From: CAJBLF01 sp964504915
GTDB taxonomy: Bacteria; Patescibacteriota; Gracilibacteria; Absconditabacterales; Absconditicoccaceae
NCBI GenBank assembly: GCA_964504915.1
Contig: CAZDFH010000003.1
Coordinates: 1 to 64,000 of the forward strand
DNA length: 64,000 nt
Direction of reading: 5' to 3'
The notes under the pieces are model-generated. The model worked only from the letters and a program-made list of their open reading frames with translations, ran no database searches and was not told where the DNA came from. Below are positions 52,399-64,000 of the stretch, piece by piece. Made by a program: the position numbers and the translations under genes. How positions within the stretch are numbered: the first letter of the stretch is position 1; every line of letters begins with the position of its first letter.

Positions 52399-55300
52399 TT
52401 ATTTAATTAATGCCAAACTTCTCTGGAGCATCAGCATAACATATCATCTTAACTCCTTCATATTTGGTTCATTTATTTTTTTGATGATGCCTACTTTATT
52501 CAATGCTTGTAAATGTTTCGCATATCGATTTCATGACTCCCCCGCTTTGAGATCATATGTATTGCCGTAGAGCAATCTTGAAAGTATAGTCGCGAATTGC
52601 GCTCTCGTTACCATTTGTTTTGGATGGAATACGCTATCTGAAGTTCCATCAGGTTTGATTCCCATGATGCCAAGATAACAAGCTACTCTTGTGTAATATT
52701 TCATCTCTGTAGTTTCGTTGCCCATATCCTTGAATATACATATGTTTCCTGTATTGAGTGGTGTCTTCAATATCTTATTTGCATAGTTAACTACCATTTT
52801 AGCCATCTGTTCTCTCGTGATAGTTCATAACATATTAGCTTTTTGGATTGTTGGTATAGTAGTAATATCTAGTCCGTATGCTCGCAAATATGCTTGATTC
52901 AATTCATCAGAATATGTGGATCCACTTGTACTTCCTATCTTAGCTGATGCACTTCCTCCGATTTCTTTCTCTCCTGTTGGTAAGACTATTTCAGCGACAC
53001 ATACGCCACAAGTTTTATCGTAATAACTTGGTGATGCGTCGCCACATTTTACTATTGGACACTCATCTTTTGTCATCCCACCTCCACCTCATCAACCACC
53101 TCATCATTGCTGTGGATTAGATTGAGGAATAGTATGGACGGTTTTATCTATCCAAGTAACTCTAGCTGTCGCTGATCAGGTATTCCCAGCGAGATCTCTA
53201 AATTCGAATGTGAATGATCCACTCTCTGTAAATGTATATCATGATAATCAGTCATTATTTGTAATGATAATAGGTTCAGATCAGCTCAATGTAGCAATTA
53301 CATTTCAGCTTGTTATAGTTCATGATGTAGGATTATACGTAATCGATGCTGTAGGGGCTGTGATGTCTGGCATCTCATCACTCAGAGCATATCGACTTGC
53401 ATGCGTGCTTGTGAATTCTACGTATGGAGTGGAACCAAGAACGATTCATGTTTTCTCAAATTGCCAATTTGATCCGTTTTCTCCAAAGATACTTTCTTCA
53501 TCAGAGCTGTATATGGCAACTATATCTCCGCTTGTCTTACCGTAGGCTGACATTCTTATCGTTATAACCTGACTGAAATCTATCCTATGAGTCAAGGCTC
53601 AAAATCTCATGAGGGTAGTTACGCTATTCAATCATGGCGTGCTTCCTGTAGCAAACAACATTGGGCTGTATAAGATCCCTGTAAATGACAATCCACTATT
53701 ATATGTGATTGTAGTTCATGATGTATATTTCACCCATGTGGTATTGTCATAATAGTCCCCGACGTACCAGCTTGGTTTCACATAATTCATTGCAACATTT
53801 GTCATGAATCTGTTATTGATGCCAGGATAATTGAAGCTTATTGCTTTGTTGCCATTATAGTAACTATTGGATATACTATATGCCCTATTGGTTAGATTAG
53901 TAATAAATCATGCTGTACCTGTCTGTGTAATGACGGCACAGTTGGCATTATCGATACTCGCATTTGAAGCTACCCTATGTGGTATGGAAATTGTTCCACT
54001 CGTAGAACAGTTGGTACTCACATTTAAAGTGGTTAGTCTTGGTAATCCGTTGCTAGACATAAATGCTCCACTCGCCACTCTTGTAATCTCGTTCTCATCG
54101 AGGTAAAGACTTGTGAGCATGGGTAGTGTGGTAAAGTCTACCACTTTGATGGATGATATCAGATTTCTAGATAGGTATAATCGATTTAGATTATTGAGTC
54201 CATTAAACATTCAATCACGAATTGAGGCGAGGTAGTTATAATTTAGATTTATACTCATCAATGCGGGCAGTCTATTAATAGTCCCACTTGCTATTGAGGT
54301 TAGTTGATTGGATTGAAGTGTCAAACTTGTCAAATGCGTCAATCAGCTAAATGCTCCACTTTCTATGGAAACCATTTGATTGGAATGTAAACGTATTTCA
54401 TTTAAATTTGGAAGCTCCCTAAAATCACCATTTTTTAATGTAGTAATTTTATTAGAATCGAGCGTCAATGTTGCGACCGCTGGTAATCAACTAAAGTCTT
54501 TATCCCATAAAGAATTAATATTATTTGAAGCAAGATGCAAATTAGTGACCTTGGAGAGTCAGCTAAATGCACCACTTTCCCACGTACTAATATTGTTAGA
54601 ATACATATAGAGATTTACAAGTTTGGGCAATCCAGCGAATGCATTTGCTTCCAAGTTTGTTATCTGGTTGCTGTATAGCAATAGCGAATATAGTACTGGA
54701 AGCCCTGTGAACGCATATCCCGATATATGCGTGATTTGATTATATGCTAGATCTAGCTGTTGTAAACTGTCCAGATCAGAGAATGTACCACTTCATATAC
54801 TTTCTATCTGATTATTCGTTAGACTTAAATATTGAAGATTGCTCAGGTCGCTAAATGCTTCTCATGATATACCCATGATCTGATTTGTCGATAGATCTAA
54901 ATTCAGAAGCCCAGACATTCCTGCAAATGCAGTACGTGATATCTCTGCCACTTCGTTGCTGCTCAACCATAGATACTGTAGGTTCCCCAATCCACTGAAT
55001 GCATAATTTGTAATATTGTGTATGTGGTTACCCACCATACTAAATGATTGTAATTGAGATAGATGTGACATGAGTGGGATATCCCCTGAGAGATTATTCC
55101 CATCTAGACTTATTTGTGTCACGTGGCCATTAGTTACTGTGATTCCGTATCGATTATCTATACTAGTACTATCAAACCGGTGATCTTGGGCGGGCCATTC
55201 AGATCCATTCATATTATTATACAATGAAAGAATATCTTCACATTCTCACTGAGGGACATCCGTCACAAGCAGACAGAAATCATTTATATTCTCTATATAT

Positions 55301-58300
55301 CCGATAGTTTTGCTTATCGTCCTTTGCAATCATCCTGTACTATATATGACGTTGATGTCTTTATTCTCGAAACTACTAGTGAGTGTGATATCTTCTGTCC
55401 CTGTATTTGTCAGCGTTCCTACTATTGGTGATCATTCAAAATCACCGTATAATGTGTATGCTGCTGGTTCTGTTACCGTAAGCTGTATTTGGACGTTTCT
55501 ATCTAACGTATAGATATTATCAGGTATGAGTAAGAGATCACCATCTATAGTCGTATTCGTTTCTGCAATATATTTGGCTGGATCAAATGATACTATGGAC
55601 AGAGAAAGATACGATGGGTCTCCACTTCATGTATCGGCTACGGCCACCGTTTGATTTGGTAAAGATGGACCATAGAGATATTGCATATCTCCACTTGTTG
55701 TCCGAGCGTCTTTTTTTCCTATGAAGTTGCAAGTAGGATATCCTACTCTATCTATTAAGAATATTCCATTTTGATTAACTGGGTTGGTAGCTCGTGCACA
55801 AGACATCATATCTTGACTTTCACGTAGCGTCCCACCACTAAAGAGCGTAGGATAATCGTCGCTTGATCCTACAGTGAGTCAGTTGCCATTTATACTACCA
55901 TTCATATTTTCAAACATAGTCAGTGTGCCATAATAACTCACACTACCTCCATTATTTCGAATGGCGTATAAGCCATTGTTATAGAGAGCTACATTATTGA
56001 GTTTGCCGTTGAAAGAGTTGGTATAGATACCATGTCGATTATTATTATAACTCGCTGAGTTATTAATAGTTGTGTTATTGCCGTTGTCTTGTATATATAT
56101 TCCATCACCATTGTTATAGAATTGAGAATTGTTAACTGTCGTATTGGCACTTGTGTTGATATATATGCCACGCTGATTGTTGTATGTCTGTGTATTATTG
56201 ATCATAGCATTATTGGAACGGACTATGCCTATTCAGTCACTGGCATTATTATAGGATTGTGTATTATTGATTGTGGTGTTATGAGAATCACCTGCCGCTA
56301 TTCCATAGGTATTATTATGAGTTTGGATACCGTTTAATGTGTTACCGATACTATTATCCACATATATTCCATAGTTGTTATTATAAGTTTGCATATCATT
56401 GAATGTATTGCCGGCACTCTGAGCCACAAATATTCCGTATGAGCTGTTATTGTATGACTGGATATTGCTCAATCTATTACCACTTGCATAGTCGTTTAAG
56501 AATATTCCATTTGTGTTATTGTACGTCTGCACATCACTGATTGTATTGTCTGTGGAGTTAGATTGTAAGAGGAGTCAGTAATAGACGTTATTATAACTCT
56601 TGATCTGCATAACTGTATTGTTTGAGGAACTGGTCATATTGATTCCTCATAGAGCATTATTGTAAAATTGTGTGTCGATAAGTGTACTGTGTGTAGTATT
56701 GTTGAAGTTTATTCACATTTCGTTTCGTTGGTGAGGAGTTCATCATATACCGTCATTGGTACCATCCACCTTGATATTGTCTATGATGACATTAGATTTT
56801 GACTCTCCATATATCATCGCATTACCAAGATATTGGCTAGCATATAGTGTTACGTCACCACTTCCTACGATGGCCGAACAATCCGCCATATATATCGTCT
56901 TTGATGTGATATGAGATCAAGATAATAACACATAGAGGGTATTCCCTGTTAAGTTTTCTGGGAGTACGTCAGCTCAACTTGTATCGTAATTATTGATGTA
57001 TTCTACGTTCATTGATCCGATATCGCAAGTATTGTGTGCTCGGTTGCTTGTATACTCTGATCCAGAACTGTAATACTGGTAAGGTAGTCAGTTACTATCT
57101 ACATATTTTATGGATGCCGTGACTGTTTTTTCTTCACTACCTGTGACATATCTTATGCTAAAATTCTTTATACCAAATCATTCAGTCAAAGTTACGTTTA
57201 TGGTTTCTCCAGTAAGTAAGGTTCACGTGGTAGGAGCCTCTATGAAGTCGCCAGACAATTCGTAGTCTGCATTCAGTTTGGTTCGTAGTACAAGTTGAAT
57301 ATTTCCTGTAATGGTGTATGGGGTATCTGGCACTATAGAAAGTGATCCATTTAGTAATGGGTTAACCTCTGCGGTGTAGTTATTAGTATTTCGTGCTAAG
57401 TCTGATCGTATGTACGATGAAGGATCCCCTGTCGCTACGTCTTGTATAGACTGCGTCTGTAGTGGTGTAGAAATTCCATAGAGATAAGCAACGTCATCTG
57501 TAGCCGTCCATGATGTGTTTGTTCAAGTAAAATTACATTCAGGATATGTGATTTCATCTATGAGATATATATTTCCTGTGTTTTTGGGATTGGTTATGTA
57601 TGCACAAGACATGGTAGCTAGATTTTGTTCTAGTGATCATCCACTAAAATACGTTGGATAGGTTTCTGCTAGTCATTGGACGAGTCCCCCACCGTTATCA
57701 CTCTGTCGTTGTACTCATCATGCGTTGTTAGCAAATACTTTATTTACTCCATAATACGTATTTGCATTAGACGATCGATCATTGTACATGCCATGTGATC
57801 AGTTATTGAAGAATGAGCCAGAATTAATTTTGTTGTTGTCGGATCGATATTCAAAGAATATTCCAAAGCTTGCATTGTTGTAGACCTGCGTGTTGTTTAT
57901 TGTATTATCGTTAGCATAATTTGATAAGGAAATCCCTTGTCCGTTGTTATTGTAGACCTGTGTATTATTTATCACATTATTACTGGATGAATTATGTATA
58001 TACGCTCCATAACCATTGTTGTTATATAGTTGTGTATTATTTATTGTGTTGTTGTTAGCATTACTGTCGATGGCGACTCAAATTGCGTTATTATAAGATT
58101 GTGTATTATCAATTATATTCTCATTGGAATAACTAGTTATATAAATTCCATATTGAGCATTATTATATTCTTGTGAGTCATTGATTTGGTTGCCGTCAGC
58201 ATAACTGTATATTACTATTCCATTAGTATTGCCGTATGACGTATTATTATTGATACTATTTTCGTTGGAATCGCCAGCGATATATATTCATCTTGATCCG

Positions 58301-61300
58301 TTATTGTGAGTTTGTGTGTTGTCGATTGTGTTGTTGTCAGACCCAGCAATTATAGCTATTCCATCGTTATTATTATCATATGATTGGATGTTTGCGATAG
58401 TATTGTAATCTGAGTTATTGAAGAAGGACATCCCATCTATAGCATTATATGTTTTAACGCCATTTACTGTATTGTCTGATGAAGTCACTAAGTATATTCA
58501 CCTCCCGTTTTTCTCATGAGTAAGTCACAATCCATCATTCAATCCGTCGATGTTGATATTGTCTATAATGGCATTTTGTGTATTTTGACCGAGTAGCGTA
58601 CCATTTTCTAGATAGGTATCTGTATATATTGTTACGTCACCACTTCCGATAATCGCCGTACATCATGTCATTATTATCGATCTAGACGTAATGTGAGATC
58701 ATGATTGTAATACATACATTGTATTTTCTACTAGTTGTTCTGGAATGGCGTTTGGTCAACTAGTATCATAGTTATCAATGTATTGCACATTCATATTCAT
58801 TGGATCACAATTATTTTCTACCCATCAAGAAGTATATGTTGGTGCTCCATAATATTGATATGGGAGTCCATCTTCCATATAGGTAATGGTTGCTGTCTTG
58901 CTCGCATCTTTACTACCAGAGACATATCTAATCGAAATGTTTTTCGTACCAAATCATTCCGTCAAAGTAATATTTTGGATTTCGCTTCCTGATAATGTGC
59001 CGATTATTGGACTTTCTAGGAATTCTCCTGACATCTCATAGTCAGCTTCCCCATCTACACTAAGTACTACTTGGACACCACTTGCGATCGTGTATCCTCG
59101 ATTTGGCTCAAAACGTAGACTTGCTCTTAGAGAGATATTATTTGTCTCTGCGATATATTTACTTGCATCTCGTCATAAGGTACTGTATTCCAAGGTAGAT
59201 GTAATCGGCCTTGTCTGGAAGAATATATTATTTCCATAACGATATTGTACTGGCACTGCACCTCATCATCGGACATTTCCTCTTATCGAGCATGTAGTAT
59301 CTCATCATCCTCGGAGACTTGTCCCATTATTATCAATAGGATTTGTGACTCGTTCACAGGACATGCTTTGAGGAGTTGTATTTAAGATACCTCTTGTAGC
59401 GACTCCTGTAGCCGTTCATGCGACCAAACTACTCACATCATCTGTATCATTACCAAACAATCTGAGCGATCCATAATATTTTATAGGTCAGTTACTGGTC
59501 TGGAAACTATCTGTGTTGTTGTAAATGGCGACATTATTGAGGATATTTGTCCCATCAGTATTCTGTATTCCACCGATATTATTATATATCATAGTATTGC
59601 TTATGGTATTGCTTTCTGCTTGGCCTATGGATAATCCGAATCGACCATTTCTATATATTTGCGCATTGCTGATGCTATTGCGATCTGCATTTCAGGCAAC
59701 AATTATTCATCAAGCGTTATTGTATATTTGTATGTTGTTTAATTCGTTATCTGTTGAATAATTGCCGATCCATATTCATAGGTAAGCATTATTAAAAGAT
59801 GTGACATCCTCCAATATATTGTGTGTGGAGTAATCTAGAATATTCACTCAAAGACTACCATTATTGCTTGTGGTGATTCACTGTAAAGTGTTGTATGATG
59901 AGCCTCTCATGTATATGCCATCAGTCGTTGTTCATTTCAACTGGATTCCGCTCATTGTGTTGTTATTGGCGCCTCAGAAATATATTCCATATTCGCTCAT
60001 AGATTGTCCATTTAATCAGATATTTTCTAGAATAATATTGTCTAATCCATTATTATTTAGAAACATCGTGGCAGATGATCCAGCTGCTATCTGTGCTCCT
60101 GCGCCACTACCTACTATAGCCATGCAATTAGAGAGATACACAGCTCGTTGATTTATATAATCACCCTCTGCTAAGATATAAATTGTATCCCCAGGTAGGC
60201 TATATGAATTATTATTTAGCAGTGTAGTCCGTTCATTATTATCAGCTATGTTTACCACACTCATCTGTCCGAGATTACAAGCGTTCTCATTCCAATGAGT
60301 TGTATAAGAAGAATTTGATCCATAGTATGTCATCACGAGTGGATCTACGAGATTGACTGTGGTCACGTATCTTTGCTCTGTTGTGCCGTTAGAGACCGTG
60401 AAGAATATGTTTTTCTCCCCTACTCCTGAGAGAAGATTGATATCCACTGTTCATGTGCCGTTTAATGTAGCTTGTATTGGTGATTCGTCAAAATCTCCAC
60501 TCAATGTATACGTCAAGCTTTCACTTGTTGCAAGCTGTAGTGTAATATGCGTATCTGCCGTAACGAGTGTCGTAGGTTGGATATTCCCCCATATTTGTCC
60601 TACAGATAATTGAGTATCTATATTTCAGTTGCTATATTCCAATGCAGAGCCATTCCACTGTACGATACTTTCTTGCTTGGCTATATTTGATCCAAAATTA
60701 TAGGAGATAGGAGTATTGGCGCTTCGTCCACGTATGCCTAGATATGCACATGTAGTTGATCAATCTTGCAAATATGTCATATCTGCATTGAGAGGATTGA
60801 TTGCTCGTGAGCAATCCATACTTTCGGTCTGATTTACAGATCCGCTAGTCCAAGAAACATTATTAACCGCTTCATCGGTAGCCTCTCCTGGCGTGAAATC
60901 GATACTATTGTTACTATTATTGAACGACTTGATTTCTCCATAATATTTATTATTTCCTCGTGTTCGTCATGCTATTCCTGCCGAGCCATTATTGTATGTA
61001 GAGATATTGTGCAAAATATTGTTCGTTGCATTTATCAGCATACCGTTGCTTTGATTGCTAAATACATTGATATTGTGGTATACGTTCATTCATCATCCAT
61101 TTTGATATATACCGTCTGCGCCATTATTAAACGAGCTACTATTATTTAATACGTTGTATGACCCATTTATAAATATTCCATATTCCTGATTATTGTATGC
61201 CATTATATTATTTAGAACGTTATAGGTAGACTCTTGTATAGTTATGCCATAATTGTTATCATATGATATGATGCCCTCCACTATATTAGCATATGATGAT

Positions 61301-64000
61301 TGCTTTAAGTATAGACCGTGATTGGTATTATCATGTGTTGTGATATTATAAAGATAATTATGATTACTATCTTGATCTAAATAGATCCCATTTCGAGCAT
61401 TGCTTATGTCGAGATTTGATAATGTGTTATTTGTTGCTATACCCATGTATACAGCATAATTGGTGTTGTCGTGGTTACTTCACAAGCCGTCATTAAATCA
61501 ATCGAGATGCACAGCGTCTATGATGGCTCATTGTGTATTATTTATTCCGAATAGATAACTTACATATTGACTGGCATATATATGGACATCACCACTTCCT
61601 ACGACAGTCGAACATCCATTGAGATTTACTCACTGATCGACTGTATAATCCCCAGACTCCAATACATATATTGTATTTTCTGGTAAAATATAACTATTGG
61701 CATTGAGTATGTTATTTCGTTGAGTGTTGTCTGTTATTACCTGTGTGGATATCTCTCAGATGTTACAGATAGCGCCACTCCGATGTCTGGCATAGAGAGA
61801 TCACGAATGATAATATTTGTATAGTGGTGCATTAGTATCTAGATAAAGAATTGATTCACTGAGGGCTCTTACTTTATTTCCCGTACTGAATAAGGCAGTA
61901 ATATTTTTATTTCACAATGTCTCCGTCAATGTAATAGCGAATTGTCCTGTTCCATCTATTTCTCATTGCAGTGGTGATTCATCAAAATCTCCAGAAAGTG
62001 TATAATTTACTGGTTCATGTGTGTTGATAGTAACTTGTACACTTCTTTCCGTTGTTGCCCCATTTGGATTGATATTCAACGATGCATCAATGGTTGGATT
62101 AATTTCTGCTATATATTTTGCTGGATCAAAAGATACTGTTGATCGTGAGAATACGGATGGATTTCCCGTTGCTGTATCTTGTACTGGTTGTGTCTGCTTA
62201 AGAATATCCGCTCAATAGAAATATTTTATATCACTTCCCGATCGTGTATTATTGATCCCTTTTAGATTACAGGTAGGATTTGCATCAGTATCGATAAGCT
62301 TGATTCCATATTCATTCATTGGATTGGATACTCAGGCACATGACATCGTATCAGCACTTTGATCTAACGTTCATCCGCTGAAGAATTCCGGATATTCTCG
62401 TTCTGCTCAAGCGACCAGTCCATTTCCATTATCATCTTGGATTTGATCCCCACCTCTATTGTTAGCAAACAATTTGATGTTACCGAAATATTTATTGTTG
62501 TAAGATCCTCCGTCGTTGTAGATTCAGACGGATCCGTTATTATAGGAAAACGTATTACTTATTTTGTTGTCGTTGGCTGATGAGTATAAGAACAGTCCGA
62601 CATTACTATTATTATAGATTTGAGAGTTGTTTATCGTATTGTTAGAAGATTGTGTCACAACAAACCCAGCCGACAAATTATTATACATCTGGCTATTATT
62701 TATTGTGTTGTTATCGGATTGGTTATTGAACCGTATTCCTTTAGCACTATTATTATATGATTGTACATTGTTGATCGTATTGTTGTTGGAAGAATATTCT
62801 AAGTATATTCCATGTTGGGTATTATTATATGATTGGGCGTTGTCGATTGTGTTATTGGAAGAATATCCCAACCGAAATCCGTATTGATTATTGTATGATT
62901 GAGTATTGGTAATTGTGTTCTCGGAAGCATATTCTAGGCGAATTCCATATTGGTCATTATTATATGATTGGGTATTGGTAATTGTATTATTAGCAGCAGA
63001 GCTTAACCGTAGTCCGTATTGATTATCGTGGGATTGAGTATTGGTAATTGTGTTGTCCAAAGCAGATCCCATATAGCATCCATATCAATTATGATGTAGC
63101 TTGGCATTATCGATGATATTGTGATTGGACTGACTCAATAAAATTCACATTTGACTATTATTATAGGATTCTATGTTATTAATGGTGTTGTTATTAGAAG
63201 AATTATTTAAAGAGATTCCGTATGTATTGATTACATGATCTCCTCCAGCTCCATCATTAAATCCGTCTACTCTTATATTATCAATTATAGTATTTTGTTT
63301 GGTATCGCTGTAAATCATTCAGTTATCAAGATATTGCTCGGAGAATACTGTCACGTCTCAGCTTCATACGATAGCAGAACAGTTAGCTAGATTAATTGTA
63401 TTAGTAGTGACGTAAGATCCAGACTGTAGTACGTAGATGGTATTGGCTGTCAGCACTTCAGGAATTGTATCAGCTCAGCTCGTATCATAATTATCTACAT
63501 ATTGTACGTTCATAGCAAGAGGATCACAGTTATTTGTTATCCATCCAGAGATATATGTGGATGTCCCATAATATTGGTATGGGTAGCTATCTTCCATATA
63601 TGCGATGTTTGCTGTTTTAATAGTAGCTTTTTCACCAGTAGCATATCTTACAGAGATCGTTTTGTTGCCTAATCATTCGGTGAGCGTAACAGGTACTTGT
63701 GCTGTTCCATTTATTTCTCCTTGTAATGGTGATTCATCAAAATCTCCATACAGCTCATAGCTTGCTGGCTCTGCTATCGTCATAGTGACTAGTGTATTTC
63801 TTTCCAAAGTTGCCCTATCTAAAGTAAGAGATCAGGCGATTGCTGGATTAATCTCTGCTATAAATTTTGCTGTATCAAAAGATACTGTTGATCGTGAGAA
63901 TACAGATGGATTGGTATTTGATGTATCTTGTATTGGTTGTGTCTGCTTAAGAATGTTGGTTCAATAAAGATATCTAATATCGCTTCCTGATCGAGAAGCA
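52399..64000 (-). CDS. Giant surface protein: beta-helix modules, LRR, Ig-like, Gly linker, SLH C-terminus (5' end outside window)
   Basis: One frame, open for 3,867 codons, with no TAA or TAG in the lines I checked triplet by triplet. From N to C: at least five modules of ~480-600 residues, each with an Ig/Big-like segment, a conserved NIGSICN-type region, and right-handed beta-helix turns (NNTINNTQSYNN pattern, NosD/pectate-lyase-like). Then a cap and about a dozen 24-residue leucine-rich repeats (55224 down to about 53900), an Ig-like domain (53100-53300), ten Gly in a row (53077-53106, four as TGA), a Cys-containing stretch and ~200 residues of SLH type (ITREQMAKMVV, VTRAQFATILSRLLYG). 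Probably a cell-surface adhesin. Confidence 0.85.
53077..53106 (-). other. Ten consecutive glycine codons mixing TGA and GGN
   Basis: Inside the giant gene, ten triplets in a row read TGA (four times), GGT, GGA and GGG. A homopolymer linker encoded by both TGA and GGN shows directly that TGA is glycine here. Confidence 0.9.

Noticed and set aside
58735..62887. Plus-strand ORFs across 58-63 kb.
   Set aside because: Complement of Asn/Thr-rich beta-helix repeats; the minus frame is continuous for more than 11 kb.

Overview
The window comes from a bacterium that reads UGA as glycine (translation table 25), as in the CPR lineages Absconditabacteria (SR1) and Gracilibacteria (BD1-5). Nearly every conserved gene is cut into pieces by in-frame TGA under the standard code. 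It becomes full length when TGA is read as Gly, and many TGA codons sit at invariant glycines: the AtpD P-loop, the AtpB RLFGN motif, the RplK, dUTPase and HutH signatures, and a ten-glycine run. Only TAA and TAG act as stops. I cannot separate the two phyla from the sequence alone. Coordinates below use table 25, so genes are longer than standard-code ORFs.

Layout. 1-3.1 kb: a small membrane protein, a KH-domain protein and a large left-handed beta-helix protein. 3.3-11.2 kb: an F-type ATP synthase operon in the unusual order B-E-F-H-A-C-G-[unknown]-D. 11.3-14.2 kb: HtrA-like protease, TPR protein, FtsX. 14.2-21.4 kb (minus): a compact six-gene cluster with histidine ammonia-lyase (hutH) and urocanate hydratase (hutU), plus a nitrilase-family hydrolase, an alpha/beta-hydrolase, a small protein and a dikinase-type phosphotransferase; hutI, hutF and hutG are not here. 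Next to it are tRNA-His and a divergent TrpR-family regulator with two matching 18-bp palindromes. 22.3-25.4 kb (minus): rplA, rplK, a membrane protein, nusG, secE. 25.6-36.8 kb: a MEMO-like protein, a winged-helix regulator, hypothetical secreted or wall proteins, a K+ channel, ruvC, map, dut, a PLD-family protein, a lytic-transglycosylase-like pair and rsmI. 37-41.2 kb: a MutY-like glycosylase without the Fe-S cysteines, a DUF1294 protein, and lepA split into two separate genes around an insertion with MITE-like elements. 41.5-48.3 kb: TPR protein, truncated asparaginase-like protein, HAD protein, ruvA, rpoD, gyrB. 48.5-52.3 kb: a large hypothetical protein and elp3. 52.4-64 kb (minus, running off the window): one giant open reading frame (at least 3,866 codons) for a surface protein made of repeated beta-helix modules, leucine-rich repeats, an Ig-like segment, a polyglycine linker and C-terminal SLH-type sequence.

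Intergenic spaces hold many short GTTAAC- or GTTTATAG-type repeat arrays, palindromes and T-tailed hairpins. Several promoters match TTGACA-16 bp-TATAAT. Strong Shine-Dalgarno sequences are rare.
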